Origin: Gonatopus flavifemur
Lineage: Eukaryota > Arthropoda > Insecta > Hymenoptera > Dryinidae
DNA: 64,000 nt
Assembly (NCBI GenBank): GCA_018340375.1
Contig: JAFFJZ010000003.1
Span: 23,002,001 to 23,066,000 of the forward strand
Direction of reading: 5' to 3'
Part shown: one piece after another, positions 22,010-33,020 of the stretch
Position numbering within the stretch: position 1 is the first letter of the stretch
Layout: the number at the start of each line of letters is the position of its first letter
The notes under the pieces: model-generated
What the model saw: the letters and a program-made list of their open reading frames with translations, nothing else
Databases searched by the model: none
What the model was told of the DNA's origin: nothing
Made by a program: the position numbers and the translations under genes

Positions 22010-25000
22010 ATTTATAGACACCAAATTTTCGATACATTGGCTTCGCAAATTATTCAGCGAGGACTTTGATTGGCTTGGTTTGTTTGTTACTAGTGTTGGT
22101 TCGTTTAAAGGGCTTCCTAGTTCCACTTTGAGGTGTTTTAGCAGTTCCAATTCTTCACGTTATCCACCTTTGTTTTGAGATGCATTTTACAATTCATCAC
22201 CCATCGCGATTTGAATTCCTCTTTCTGTTGTAGTCTGGTCCCGTTCGGATTAAATACTCAATCAATAAATGAATAAATAAATGTATTTTGTAAACGAAAA
22301 CAGGAATAGAGTTGAAAACATATGTTTCTAACTTAAAAACACACATATTTGTTGATGGCATACATTTCTCTATACATAATAATATCTTCAGAATATTCTG
22401 CAACATTTGCCATTTCAACCATTTGAATATTGTTCAAATATTCTGAAAGCATTTCTGATTCATTTGTGCTGTGTGGGGAGAAATAACAAGAGTTTTGCGT
22501 ACTTACCGAAGAATGTGTTGAATACGAAAAGCAGTTTCTTCTTACGAAATTCGGACAGCGGCATATTGGTCCTCTGAAAAAGCAATAACAGTTTCAATGG
22601 TAAAGGGAAGATATGTAGATCGGAGATATTTGTGATAAATATTGTGCATTGTATATGAAAAAGAATTCAATTCAGTTCGACAATGTGTGCATAAATTACA
22701 TATTGATTCTCCTATTGTCAGAGCAGAATTTATAACTGCTCTTTGTATTATTGATACTAACCGTTCGTTGTTCGTAAACAAGGTGATAATTACTTGTATT
22801 GAAATTCATCCCATGGCATACGTTAATTGAAAAACAGGTTGAAATTAATAAATTCGAATTAACTATCTTCTCCAGGAAATCTCAAAATGATTCTATTATG
22901 AAGAATTATGAATGCTTATTGTCTATATAAATCTCCTTCACTTTCGTTAATAAATTAAAATCAACACAAACATATTCATCCCCATATTTTCCATATTTTG
23001 TACTTTGCATCCTGATTCTCAAATGAATTCTTGAATCTCAAGTTAATCCAAAAGAAAATGACGAACACGCATTTCGTGAATCAATCGAATTGAAATTAGA
23101 ATGGATCGCACTCTGATGCACCATGTTAAGACGATCATTTATTCAAAACATATTTCTAGTCTGGTACCGCCAACTGATGAAAATGAGATCACTCATAGAA
23201 TAAGCAATTTCACCGCTAATTCGGTGGAGAGAGAAACTCCATAGATTTCAATCCAAAGAGTATAATGCGAAAAACCAGTGCTCGATATGACATTAACCAA
23301 AAGTTTGAGGAGAAGCGAATCATTCACGGGACCACGACGAGACCGCTGCTGCTGTATTCCTGAAGCGTTGCACACAATGAAGGAAACTGCTTGTAACTTT
23401 GTTGGAGGATACGTAATAATAAAGCAATTTTCACTCCATCAAAAGTTTCGACTACAAAGGTCCATTATATCATTATATACTCACAGCTACGAAAGGAAAG
23501 TGAATCAAAATTACATAATACGCGTTATCGACTAATGAACCTAGTTAAACGACTCGACTATCAACGAGATAACGTGCAACTTGAAGATCCAAGACGAACA
23601 TTCTTTGAGAATGTATCGACGTTCACGAGGATGCAGGTTTCATTATCTGTCTATGGAATTTGGAATCCATTTGAAAGGAAATAAGGCAGAATTGGCTGCC
23701 GTTCGGTAAATTCGGTAAATTCGATAAATTCTTCGATTTTATTTGGAATACCTCTTTCTATTCTCGTTTTTTTCCTCTCACGTGTGTTTGGCAAGAGGAC
23801 CAAAGTATCCAAGAGGGCAAAAAAGATATTTACTTTGCACACCGATGAATTTCTACTATTATCAAACATCAAAATCAAACAACTTGGCATTTTACCGTTC
23901 TCGAGTTGCCAAGAGTTGGAAAAAAATGTCTACGAAAGAAATTTTTCCTAGTATTACAAAGTTATTCTAAAATGAAACTCATCATCCTTGAAGATTTACA
24001 TACGAACTGCGGGTAAAGTTCACACCTCGTTACAAGGCTCCTCTTCGTAACGTCTCGTTGAACACCTTTAGTTTCTTTCACTTTGAAGCACTGCGTGGAA
24101 AAGCTGAACTTTGATTTCCCGGATATTCTGTTCCAAGTTGTAGAAAAATTCACTGACCCGGAGAGCACGCAAAGCGATGGAGGTAACTTGTTTCTTGGAA
24201 TTTATATGCTTCGATGTATCCTTCCCGTGATACAAATGTGCTTTTGAGAATCACTCTAGAGCGTATACTTTTTTTTCTCGATTGAAATAATCGTGTTGTT
24301 CTTGTTTTTCGATAACTCTTATTATCCTCTGGAGTGAGCGGTTTGAGGAATTAACGGGAAGAGTGTATCGATATATGGTAGTAATGGTAGAGGATAAGAT
24401 TTATCTTTACAATCGGCAATCGAATGAAAACTATGGAGACCCCAAGTCAATCGAATTATTTCTTCCAACGAGCGATTCATCCTATTAAAGTGTAACTATA
24501 TTTCTGAGATTTACCAACGATTACTGCATTTCTTCCCCTTCGCGTCACTTCCACTCCGAGTAGCGGAGAAAGAAAGGAAGACCTTGAAACGATTTAAGAT
24601 AGATCGTTATGCCGTATTCCATGTAATTTAATAAGCTGTATATTGTGGATGGATGGGTGCACGACTGACGTAGTGCACGTGCGTTCCTCATTCATTTGAT
24701 GTCGCATACACCAAGAGGTTGAGGGGCAAAGAGGTGATGGAAAGATGTAGAAGAACGGGCAATGAATACAGCACAATTCTAATGAAACTTCCGGTTTCTT
24801 CTTACCGCTTTAACCCGATAATTTTCATTCTGTACAAATTGGCTGATACATCCAAGATTAATCGCCATCCCTTATCCAGCCTTTTCCCGCATATTTTCTT
24901 AGAATCGTATTTGTCGATTATTGGGCATTTTAAGTATCCCACGGTAAAAAGAAAAACTTCATTTCAGTTGGAATATGAGCTGAATTCAAGTTGCATCCAA

Positions 25001-25295
25001 AAGAAGACTCGGTTGACTTGAAGTCAGCCACTGGAAAACCTTCTCAAACTCAAACATAAGAATACCAGCTCACATTAATCTCTATTCAACTGAAATTGAA
25101 ACTGATTTTGAACTGGAACTCAAAGCGAACTGTTCCTGATAAATTGGTTCGTCCATTGTTTTTGGTTTTGTTATTCTACTCAACATGGCGTTACCTATCG
25201 ACGATGAGAAATATGTTTGTGTTTATGCGCAGTATACAAAAAAAAATTTCTATCTTGTGTGAATTTATTCACTTCACTTGTCGATTGTTCAATTA
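22010..25295. other. Gene-free stretch
   Basis: Mostly unique AT-rich DNA. At 22376-22477 a stretch with AATATTCTG words ends TTTGTGCTGTGTGGG, which looks like the right end of a CCC...GGG element whose left end I cannot find. A short tandem of TTCGGTAAA-like units lies at 23700-23730. A TATCGATA word is at about 24367. No gene supported. Confidence 0.4.
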
Positions 25296-26239
25296 TCAGG
25301 TTGGCAACTAAGTAATTGCGGATTTCACTCATAGATGGTGTCAGTTGAATTTTTAGGTTTGCAGACGTAGTACAAATGTAAAACACATCTTGTTATTCGA
25401 TAGTTGGCAATTCAGCTGTCAATCAGTAACAAAAGTTTTTCGATCGTTTGCGTAGTTTTCGTTTGGCGTTCGTTGAAAAATGGAAAATCAAAAGGAACAT
25501 TTTCGTCATATTTTGCTTTTTTATTTCCGCAAAGGGAAAAACGCATCGCAAGCTCATAAAAAGTTATGTGCTGTTTATGGTGAGGAAGCCTTAAAAGAAC
25601 GGCAGTGTCAAAATTGGTTTGCCAAATTTCGTTCTGGTGATTTTTCACTCAAAGATGAAAAACGCTCTGGTCGTCCAGTTGACGTTGATGACGCCCTAAT
25701 CAAAGCAATAATCGATTCGGATCGTCACAGTACAACACGTGAGATTACAGAGAAACTTCATGTATCACATACATGCATTGGAAATCACTTAAAACAACTT
25801 GGCTATGTTCAAAAACTCGATACATGGGTTCCTCACGAACTGAAAGAAACGCATTTGACGCAACGCATTAAGATCTGCGATTTTCTAAAGAAACGTAATG
25901 AAAATGATCCATTTTTAAAACGACTGATAACTGGCGATGAAAAATGGGTTGTGTACAAGAATATCAAGCGGAAAAGATCGTGGAGCAGGCCAGGTGAACC
26001 AACTCGAACTACAGCAAAAGCTGATATTCATCAAAAGAAGGTTTTGTTATCAGTTTGGTGGGATTACAAAGGAATTGTCTACTTTGAACTCTTACCACCC
26101 AACCGAACGATCAATTCTGATGTCTACATTGAATAACTAACGGAATTACATACATTACAAAATAAAGTTATTTAGTTCCATGAAAAAAGTGTCTTTGATT
26201 TTCTAACAAAAATCCGCAATTACTTAGTTGCCAACCCAA
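25296..26239 (+). mobile_element. Cecropia-type mariner, internally deleted, with both terminal repeats
   Basis: Terminal repeats begin TCAGGTTGGCAACTAAGTAA and, inverted from the right, TTGGGTTGGCAACTAAGTAA, continuing identical through TTGCGGATTT. It is flanked by TA on each side (25294-25295 and 26240-26241). Length is 944 bp against roughly 1.3 kb for a complete mariner, so about 340 bp of the coding 3' part has been lost. It still has an uninterrupted N-terminal reading frame (25480-26136). Confidence 0.93.
25480..26136 (+). CDS. Truncated mariner transposase, 218 aa
   Basis: A cecropia/Hsmar1-like mariner transposase lacking its C-terminal third. Residues 1-115 form the paired helix-turn-helix DNA-binding part (FRKGKNASQAHKKLC, RSGDFSLKDEKRSGRP). 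WVPHEL lies at 116-121, the TGDEKW motif with the first catalytic Asp is at residue 153, and VWWDYKGIVYFELLP follows near 194. The frame ends shortly after TINSDVYIE, so the second and third catalytic Asp (HDN and SPDLAPSD regions) are missing. There is no internal stop or frameshift. The product could still bind terminal repeats but cannot cleave. Whether it is expressed is unknown. Confidence 0.9.
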   Translation: MENQKEHFRHILLFYFRKGKNASQAHKKLCAVYGEEALKERQCQNWFAKFRSGDFSLKDEKRSGRPVDVDDALIKAIIDSDRHSTTREITEKLHVSHTCIGNHLKQLGYVQKLDTWVPHELKETHLTQRIKICDFLKKRNENDPFLKRLITGDEKWVVYKNIKRKRSWSRPGEPTRTTAKADIHQKKVLLSVWWDYKGIVYFELLPPNRTINSDVYIE

Positions 26240-26241
26240 TA

Positions 26242-26354
26242 TATCGTGATCGTAGTTTTTGAAGATTGGACATCTCTTTAATTCTCATCGGGAGATTCGA
26301 ACCCACGTTGTTGCTGTGATAACCTGTCCTAGTCCTTTGCGTTTAACCACTTCG
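26242..26354 (-). mobile_element. tRNA-derived (SINE-like) relic, B-box part
   Basis: On the minus strand a tRNA-like order is visible: GAAGTGGTTAAACGC (A-box side), an anticodon-arm-sized interval, then GGGTTCGAATCTCCC (B box and T arm). The spacing fits a long-variable-arm tRNA such as Ser or Leu. Acceptor-stem pairing is not found, so this is a SINE head or tRNA pseudogene rather than a functional tRNA. Its 5' part lies beyond the insertion at 26355-26682. Confidence 0.55.
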
Positions 26355-26682
26355 CCCAATCAGAAAAATCCGAAATATGGCAATGTTGACAACAGGTGCA
26401 GTACAGTGCCAATATTGGGTTTCCAACACTTGGCCAACACGTACGGAATCAGTACTGGATACATAAAAATACCGTACTATGCCTGTACTGATAAACAAGT
26501 ACTGAGAACTTAATGCCGGCCAGGTATTAATCCAGTACTGGCCCTGCACTGATTGCGAATAATGGTATTAGTACTCAATCCCCAGTACTGAAGAGCGTTA
26601 TCATTCCAGACAAATGCCAGTACCCTGCCAGTCTTTGCCAGTACTGGTGCAGTACTGCGCCTGCTGTAGATTTCTGGTTGGG
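26355..26682 (-). mobile_element. CCC...GGG element, CAGTACTG family, copy 2
   Basis: 328 bp, exactly the length of 13959-14286, and homologous to it in the opposite orientation. Ends are CCCAATCAGAAAAATCCG and, inverted, CCCAACCAGAAATCTACAGC. It is flanked by cg on both sides (26353-26354 and 26683-26684). Rich in CAGTACTGG/CCAGTACTG words. Removing it and one cg joins TGG and CGAAGTGG into a consensus tRNA A box, a second empty-site argument. Confidence 0.93.
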
Positions 26683-26684
26683 CG

Positions 26685-28157
26685 CCATGGTACCGTTTTG
26701 ATCGACGGACGTGATAAATCATTTCATAATAATATAATTTGATAGCATGTGTAGTGTGAAGTCAAAGATAAATTTGGAAAATATTTTACGGGAATTGAGC
26801 ATTAGTGCAAATGTGAATACCCCCGAAAGTTTAAATTAATTTCAATTTGTGTTGTAATGTTGAAGTGAAAGTGTCGAAATAAAGAATCCATTAACAGTGC
26901 GGAAAATCCAATAACAAGCTTTTACAAAGTTGGTATTACAAATTGTTACTGAATTTGTTAGACACCTTGAATAATTAATAAAAAACCTGGAATAATTTGA
27001 TTGAATTGAAACTGTAATCAATTATATGCACATATTTATATATGACTCTACATGACTGACTATAAGATATGCATTGCTGATAATCAGTACATTGCCCCAT
27101 TCAATTCAATTTAATACGGCCATAACTCTTTTTCATCCCATATTACGGCTGAGATTGTAACATTGCTGATTTTAGGCCTCATCTGAAGATCAGTCGATCA
27201 TGAAATTAAAATTTACTTTTTACTGTGCCCCACATCCGCTATTTATAATCATATATAGCATTATGCATAACGCATACGTAATAGTTCTTTTATTGGGATT
27301 CAATGATCTCGATTCGCCTTTTGCTATAAATCAATCGTAATGTACTTTCATTTGATGATGTAATAAAATTCAAACCCTATACGTTCGATGCTATCCATTG
27401 TGAGAAACATCAGTTTATTAAGAACATTCATAAAAAGGAGTCCTAAATTTGATATAAACATTAGTAAATTTTCTACTTTAATTGCAACCACAGTTCATCC
27501 TCATGTCAACTAAAAATATTTTTTGTTGAATTTCAAAATCGAGTACATCAACCGCATAACCCATCAGTATTACTGATTCAAAATGTATTATAAAATAAGT
27601 TCTTTGTCAATTCGGTTGAATATTTCGTGAACTCCGATAAATATTCTATTCACATGAATCTATGCAAAATTTTTCCAAATGCGTTTCTCTTTGGAAAATT
27701 CAAGTATAAAGGTGGAATGTAATATTTTCGATTAAGCGAAAAGTTCGCACGAAGGTACATGCACATCGCTAGGTTGTGTTATCTCCACCACTGTACCAGT
27801 ACCACTGGTACTACTGTGACGAGAATATTGCTAGTACCAAGGCGAGAATGTAGTTCATAATTTATAGCTGCATTTGAATTGTAAATAATAGTTGTTTGTG
27901 CTCCGTATATCATTTATGAGAAACAAGTTAAGAATAGTAAGAAGAGAGAAGCTTTCATTTTTTAAATCGAATTTTTGGTTTATTCAAATCGGAATGAAGG
28001 CCAGTGTTATTAATTGTTGCACTCATTTGCATACAATAAATTTGCATTTCTTTTATCAGGGAGAATTTCAATCGAATGTTCAAAGTGATTATATGGAATT
28101 CTGATTCAAATAATCAATTAGGAATCATTATAGTAATTCACTATATCAGATTGATTA
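26685..28157. other. Gene-free stretch
   Basis: AT-rich. Around 27790-27835 there is a small palindromic cluster (ACCAGTACCACTGGTACTACTG) that may be a remnant of a CAGTACTG-type element. No coding feature supported. Confidence 0.4.
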
Positions 28158-28524
28158 CCCAGGAAAAAATCATTAGATCTATTCAGATCTAAATAGATCT
28201 GAGTAGATCTGATTTTTGGTCAGATCTGGTTCAAAAGATCAGATTAGATCTGTGCAGATCTCAGTAGATCTGATCAGATCTTGGCACATCTGGTTAGATC
28301 TGAGTAGATCTCGTTAGATCTGAATTGAATATTAGATTAAATCTTAATGAGCAATTGGTGGTTCAATTGTCAGAAATTTTGTGATATCTGCCTGTATATG
28401 AATTTGATTTTGCACATAGATTGTGACAAACACAAGCCAAAATCGCAGTTTTTCAGATCTTAATAGATCTGTTTAGATCTGACCAAAGTTTAGATCTGGT
28501 CAGATCTGATCATTTTTTCCCGGG
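28158..28524. mobile_element. CCC...GGG element made of AGATCT words
   Basis: Ends CCCAGGAAAAAATCATTAGA and, inverted, CCCGGGAAAAAATGATCAGA. It is flanked by ta on both sides (28156-28157 and 28525-28526). Seventeen exact AGATCT hexamers lie in two blocks (about 28180-28322 and 28456-28510). Many are spaced so that AGATCT plus four bases gives a 10-bp period. The centre is plain AT-rich DNA. No coding capacity. Confidence 0.93.
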
Positions 28525-28554
28525 TATGTTGAATGTTCTTCCACGTTCATTCTT

Positions 28555-28615
28555 ATGTTCATCGTACAGCCCACAGAGATGCGACATTGAAGTTGGCGAG
28601 TGTGCAGTAAGGAGT
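28555..28615 (+). mobile_element. Eroded ACAGCACA-type fragment
   Basis: CGTACAGC at the left, GATGCGACATTGAAGTTGGCG and GTGTGCAGTAAGG at the right follow the order of 19954-20082 with many changes. No intact ends. Confidence 0.5.
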
Positions 28616-28924
28616 CTGGATCTGATGGGATTTGAAATTGGGTTTGGTGAGCGAAAAACGAGCACTATAATTTGTTTTTGCTTCCTTGTTAGAGGGAAAC
28701 TTTGTGATCGTTCCAGGGGATCGAAAATTGTTTTGTCTCTAAACTAAAAATCTCTCAGGCCAAAATGTTCCTCCAAACTCGGGGCTTGTGCCCACACACA
28801 AGCTTTGTGCCTATCAATTGGCAGAGTTTTTAATCCTCAGATGATTCTTCTAGCACATTCTAGCTTCTATGTTGACCCCAAATCAATGTCGGAGGAGAAG
28901 TTTCGACCATTCTAAATTTCTCCT

Positions 28925-29155
28925 TGAAGTCAAAATCCACTCTTCAAGAGTGAAAATACTGCAAGTCGAACAAGAGTGAAACTTCTTGAAGTGAGGTTTT
29001 CACTTTTTAAAATGAGTTGAAACTTCACTCTGGTAGAGTGAGCATTCACTGTTATGGAGTGCAAACAAACTCTTTAGGAGGATGATCTCACTCTTCTTGA
29101 ACTTACAATATTTTCACTCTTCAAGAATAAATTTGTCACTCCAAGAAATATTGAG
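28925..29155. repeat. Cluster of CACTCTTCAAGAGTGAA palindromes
   Basis: CACTCTTCAAGAGTG and variants (ACTTCTTGAAGTGAGG, CACTCTTCTTGAAC, CACTCTTCAAGAATA) recur in both orientations over about 230 bp. The build resembles other palindrome-word elements here, but no CCC/GGG or CACTG ends can be fixed. Confidence 0.6.
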
Positions 29156-29237
29156 AGCTCGTGCAAGTGACCTAGCATCTGTTTCTAATTTTCCACTCAG
29201 AAAGCAGAGGTTTGAACTCGGACGTTTATGGAATGTT

Positions 29238-29545
29238 TGAAAACCGTACTACTACTTCGTGACCATTTCGCAAAAAACTCGACTCACATCGTTCCACAAC
29301 CACCTTGTTCACCTCATTTGGCACCGTGCGACTTCTGGATATTCAACAAACTCAAATGATCGCTCCCGGGACTCAAGCCGAATCAAAGAGAGAGCTGAAA
29401 ACCATCCCGAAAACCGACTTTGACAACAACTGTTTGGAAGATTATGGGAAATGCGTTGGCATGAGTGCATTGTATCCAGGATGGATTACTTTGAACTTGA
29501 TTTGGGAGGATGAATAGGGATTTGTGAAAATAAATGCTATGTCAC
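29238..29545 (+). pseudogene. Mariner transposase C-terminal relic
   Basis: The first part reads LLLRDHFAKNSTHIVPQPPCSPHLAPCDFWIF, matching the mariner stretch between the second and third catalytic Asp; the third Asp is retained in APCDF. After a frameshift the second part reads ESKRELKTIPKTDFDN, the usual downstream block. The N-terminal two thirds is absent. It is from a different mariner lineage than the copies at 264, 25296 and 44585, judging by the HIVPQPP wording. Non-functional. Confidence 0.8.
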
Positions 29546-30501
29546 CTTATTTTTTGAACACAAAAGTATGAGAGGTTTCCTGAATGTTCTGAAAATATCC
29601 CAAAGTATCTATAGCATCTAAAGTAAATATCACGGTTTTGGTAATTTTGAAGACCAAGTGTTATTGAATATCTATGAGACAATAAATTCCGTCAACCGAG
29701 AAACGATGATGATGCAGTGACAGCCAAATTGTCCCCGCCAGAATGTAGAAAGTAAGGTTCGCCCCAATGATGAGCCCTTTGTTCATTCCCTGCAATCTCT
29801 GCATGGAAAATTTGCTTTCTCTTCCCCTCACACTGCGGATAATGTGTTCAATTTTGTTTGGATCTTCACTCATAATATTCAACATTATTAGACTCAATTT
29901 TGAATCCTTCTTCTTCGATGGCATTATTGCATTTTTTTCATATTCGGAAAATCGAATATAGACAAAAATTATATTCACAAAAGAATGTCATGAAAAAAGT
30001 GACTTCCTTTCGAGTTGAAAAGGTGATTTACTTAATAATTTAGTTTCTTCATTTTTCTCCATTCTATTAACAAGTTTCAATCCCTCAAGACAAGGAATTA
30101 CAAGTTCTTCTTGATAACTAGAACCTTCCTATGTTTGAAACTTCGAGCATAATAATATAATATGACCTTGTGTTTGCACGCTGTTTCTCGGTGTTTAATT
30201 TTCGGTACTGAAGTATTATATTATCATTTTAATAATAAATAATTATGAGACTCGTGTTAACTTTTAGCCATGAAATGCAAATGGTGTAACGGAACTTCAT
30301 TTCAGAAACATTCGCGAGTGGGGAAATTTTCGAAATTGTCTATAATTCAATATAATTATATCAAAATTATTTAACAACTCGGGTTATTTCGAATTCGATG
30401 TACGTGAGCGTTTTTATAAATTCTCACTTCGCATTATTCGATACCTGATAACCTAGTTTTCCAATGAGTCAAAAAAATATGTGAGTTTCCGTGGAATTGT
30501 A
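29546..30501. other. Gene-free stretch
   Basis: AT-rich; a 105-codon minus-strand frame at 29661-29978 has no recognisable domain. Nothing else supported. Confidence 0.4.
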
Positions 30502-30775
30502 CACAGAAAAAATTAGTGATCCAAATTTTCGTTGACTAGTATGTCACTTTGGGACGGAGCACAAATTGCAGAAGAATTCGTACATTGGATTTTAATAATT
30601 CGTTGACTCTTTCCATTATTTCGACAATCAAAATGAAATGTGAATTCCATCGATGAAATCATGGACAAAGTCAACGAATTATCAAAATCCAGTATATGAA
30701 TTCTCCTCGGATTTGTGCCTCGTCCAAAAGCGACATACTAGTCAACCAAAATTTGGATCACCAATTTTTTCCGTG
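30502..30775. mobile_element. CACAG/CACGG fold-back MITE
   Basis: 274 bp; arms of over 100 bp pair almost throughout. Ends are CACAGAAAAAATTAGTGATC and CACGGAAAAAATTGGTGATC. Inner shared blocks include TTGACTAGTATGTC and AATTCGTTGACT. It is flanked by ta on both sides. No coding capacity. Confidence 0.88.
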
Positions 30776-31000
30776 TATAAAAATTATGTAAAATAAAATA
30801 AATAAATAATTATCGGTAAATTATATTCAAGTTTTGTAATGAAGTCTGTAGTTTGGATACTTTATCGCCCGTTTGCAAGTTTACGAATGAATAAATAAAA
30901 TTAGTTCGTATAAACGAACAGTCAATATACCGAATCAATTTCATCTGGCGGCAGCCCAATTTTCAGGGGAGAAAAACTGTGGCGGAGTCGAGCCAGAATA

Positions 31001-31219
31001 CACTGAAAAAAAGGCTGGTAACAGTTATCAAGTGATATTTTTGAATATGACCAATCAAATATTCGATCACATTAATCAAATATTGAATGATGTTTATAAA
31101 TTATGTTTATAATTATCGAATATTTAATAGATATTATTGATATTTAATTGATGTTATCGAATATTTGATTGGTCATATTCAAGAATATCATTTGATAACT
31201 GTGAGCTCTTTCAATAGTG
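31001..31219. mobile_element. CACTG fold-back MITE, CAATCAAATATTCGAT arms
   Basis: The left arm (CACTGAAAAAAAGG, then AACAGTTATCAAGTGATATT and TGACCAATCAAATATTCGAT) is mirrored at the right end up to CAATAGTG. The loop is AT-rich. The target duplication is not clean (ta against aa). Confidence 0.75.
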
Positions 31220-31239
31220 AACAATAATTGTCAGTTATT

Positions 31240-31309
31240 CCAGAATGCTCAAACTGCATGTGTTTTCAACATTCCATGAACGTCCCAAAGGCATGTTGTG
31301 CTGTATGGG
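31240..31309. mobile_element. ACAGCACA-type element right end
   Basis: Read inverted from 31309 this gives CCCATACAGCACAACATGCC, then GGGACGTTCATGGAATGTT. It closely parallels the left side of the small element at 31565-31632. The left boundary is not identifiable, so this is a partial copy. Confidence 0.6.
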
Positions 31310-31564
31310 TGGAAGATACTAAATAGCACAAGAACTTTTCAAACATTCTGCGTTCGTTCTATCTTCGATGCATACATAGTTTTGGATAAATCCGAAAAAG
31401 AAATTCTAAGAATGTGCATGGAACATACTTCATCTGAAACATTGTCATTCGAAGATTCTAAGAATGATCTTAGAACATGCTTAGAACTTCCAAGAACCTT
31501 CTTGGCATTTCTAACCTGTTGTGCTACTTGGGTATTGTTGTTCCATGTACCGGAGATAACAGGG

Positions 31565-31632
31565 CCCAGACAGCACAACGTGCCACTGGAACGTTTATGG
31601 AATGTTTATAGAACGCAGGAAAGCTGTTAGGG
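31565..31632 (+). mobile_element. 68-bp CCC...GGG mini-element
   Basis: Starts CCCAGACAGCACAACGTGCC and ends AGCTGTTAGGG, whose inverse CCCTAACAGC matches the right end of 19954-20082. It is flanked by gg on both sides (31563-31564 and 31633-31634). The interior has two GGAAcGTTTAT-like words. The smallest well-delimited member of the class. Confidence 0.85.
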
Positions 31633-31935
31633 GGTGTCCAGCAGTCGGAGTTCCATTGGAATGGATCAATCATGAATTGAATGGAATAGCCGATAAAACA
31701 AATGGAAAATTCTCGGGCTGGACACTTTGAGTGAGGAATTGAACTGCAGTTATGTATATCAAATAACCCTGAAACCTCACTTGCATGCACTTGAAACTAT
31801 TTCTAAAATTATCATCACCTGGAGCATCATGAAAAAAGACGCACATACATTATCAATACGAGCAATATCGTAATTCTAGTACAGAGAATCACGTGGAACA
31901 TTTTCATCATCCCGATTGCAGGTCGTTTCGCCAGT

Positions 31936-32256
31936 CCCGGTGGAAATTTCAATCCTGAGAGTTTTTCAGAAATACTCAGAATATTTTCAGAGATTTTCAG
32001 AATTATTCTGAATTTTATGGAGACTCGCAGAGATTTACACAGGATGTTCGAATTTTTAAAGTTTTTCAGAAATTCTCAGAGAAATATTTCCTTTTGCTGG
32101 AGCAGCAAATTTTTTAATGCGACAGCAATCTGTTTGCTATCACAGCCACCTTATCAGCTCCAACAGCGACTTTCTAGCTGTGGCAGCAAGAAATTAATTT
32201 ATTCGCTAATTTATATAATATACTGAAAATGTTGCTGATATAGCAAAAAATTCGGT
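31936..32256. mobile_element. TCAGA/AGC-rich element, left part
   Basis: Begins CCCGGTGGAAATTTCAATCC, like other CCC...GGG left ends, followed by TTTTCAGA and TCTCAGAG words. It then passes into a zone with GCAGC and AGCTGTGGCAGC words like those at 55920-56832. It is cut at 32256 by the insertion 32257-32874; AGC-rich sequence continues at 32935-33015. No right end found. Confidence 0.5.
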
Positions 32257-32874
32257 CCCGCGTTGAAATTCCGGTACTGAGCCGATGGTGATGAACGGAT
32301 CGGTACTGAAAAGGTATGGGCCACCAACGGTTTTAAGTTCGTGTCGGTACTGGTTTGATATTTGAACCAACCGTTATTGACCACTTTTGTACGCAAGCGT
32401 TGGCCTCCAACGTTGATTCGGTACCGAACCAATGTGAATAAATATCTCGTGTACCTTGAGAGAAGACTTGATTGGCCACGTAGAAATTGACGAATGGTCC
32501 AGTACCGGGTTGATACAGGCTGCCAGTGTGCAACCGTTGGCGGTCATCCTATGATCCAATAGTAAATTTCACTCTAAATTCCCCCTAATGCAGAAATTTT
32601 GATAATGCATTTAAAACCTTCCAAAGTTACAAAAGCGCAAATAACGGTGGAGTTGGTTGACGCCGTCGGTACTTGAATAGCGATCAATACTGGTAGTGTT
32701 AGTTCTCGATGTCGGAACCACACTGATTCCCAGTACTGAATTGATGTTAGTAACCGGTATCGGATCAGAGTTATTTGGCGTTATCATTCTGTAATCCGAC
32801 CGACACCGGCCGCCAACGGTTGCTCACTGGCAGCCTTTTTTTCAGTGTGGATCATCCGTCAATTTCTACGTGGG
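32257..32874. mobile_element. CCC...GGG element with GGTACTG and CCAACGTT words
   Basis: The left end CCCGCGTTGAAATTCCGG and the right end, inverted CCCACGTAGAAATTGACGG, are flanked by gt on both sides (32255-32256 and 32875-32876). It contains GGTACTG, CCAGTACCG and CCAACGGTTG words. At 32474-32500 there is an internal sequence nearly identical to the inverted right terminus. This suggests that the element is a compound of two copies or carries a deleted nested one. Confidence 0.85.
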
Positions 32875-32934
32875 GTGTTTGAGTAAATCAGGTCTCCCCC
32901 TAAGCAATTCAGTTAATTGTACAATCCTTAAAAT

Positions 32935-33020
32935 TGAGCTGTCACAGCTACCATTCCTACTGTGGCAGCTGATAAATTGATAAAACTGCAATCAATTCAA
33001 TTGCAGCAGCGAAAAAAGGT
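32935..33020. mobile_element. AGC-rich element, right part
   Basis: GAGCTGTCACAGCTACC, TGTGGCAGCTG and GCAGCAGCGAAAAAA words match the AGC-rich family at 55920-56832. It is the probable continuation of the sequence interrupted at 32256. Confidence 0.5.
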
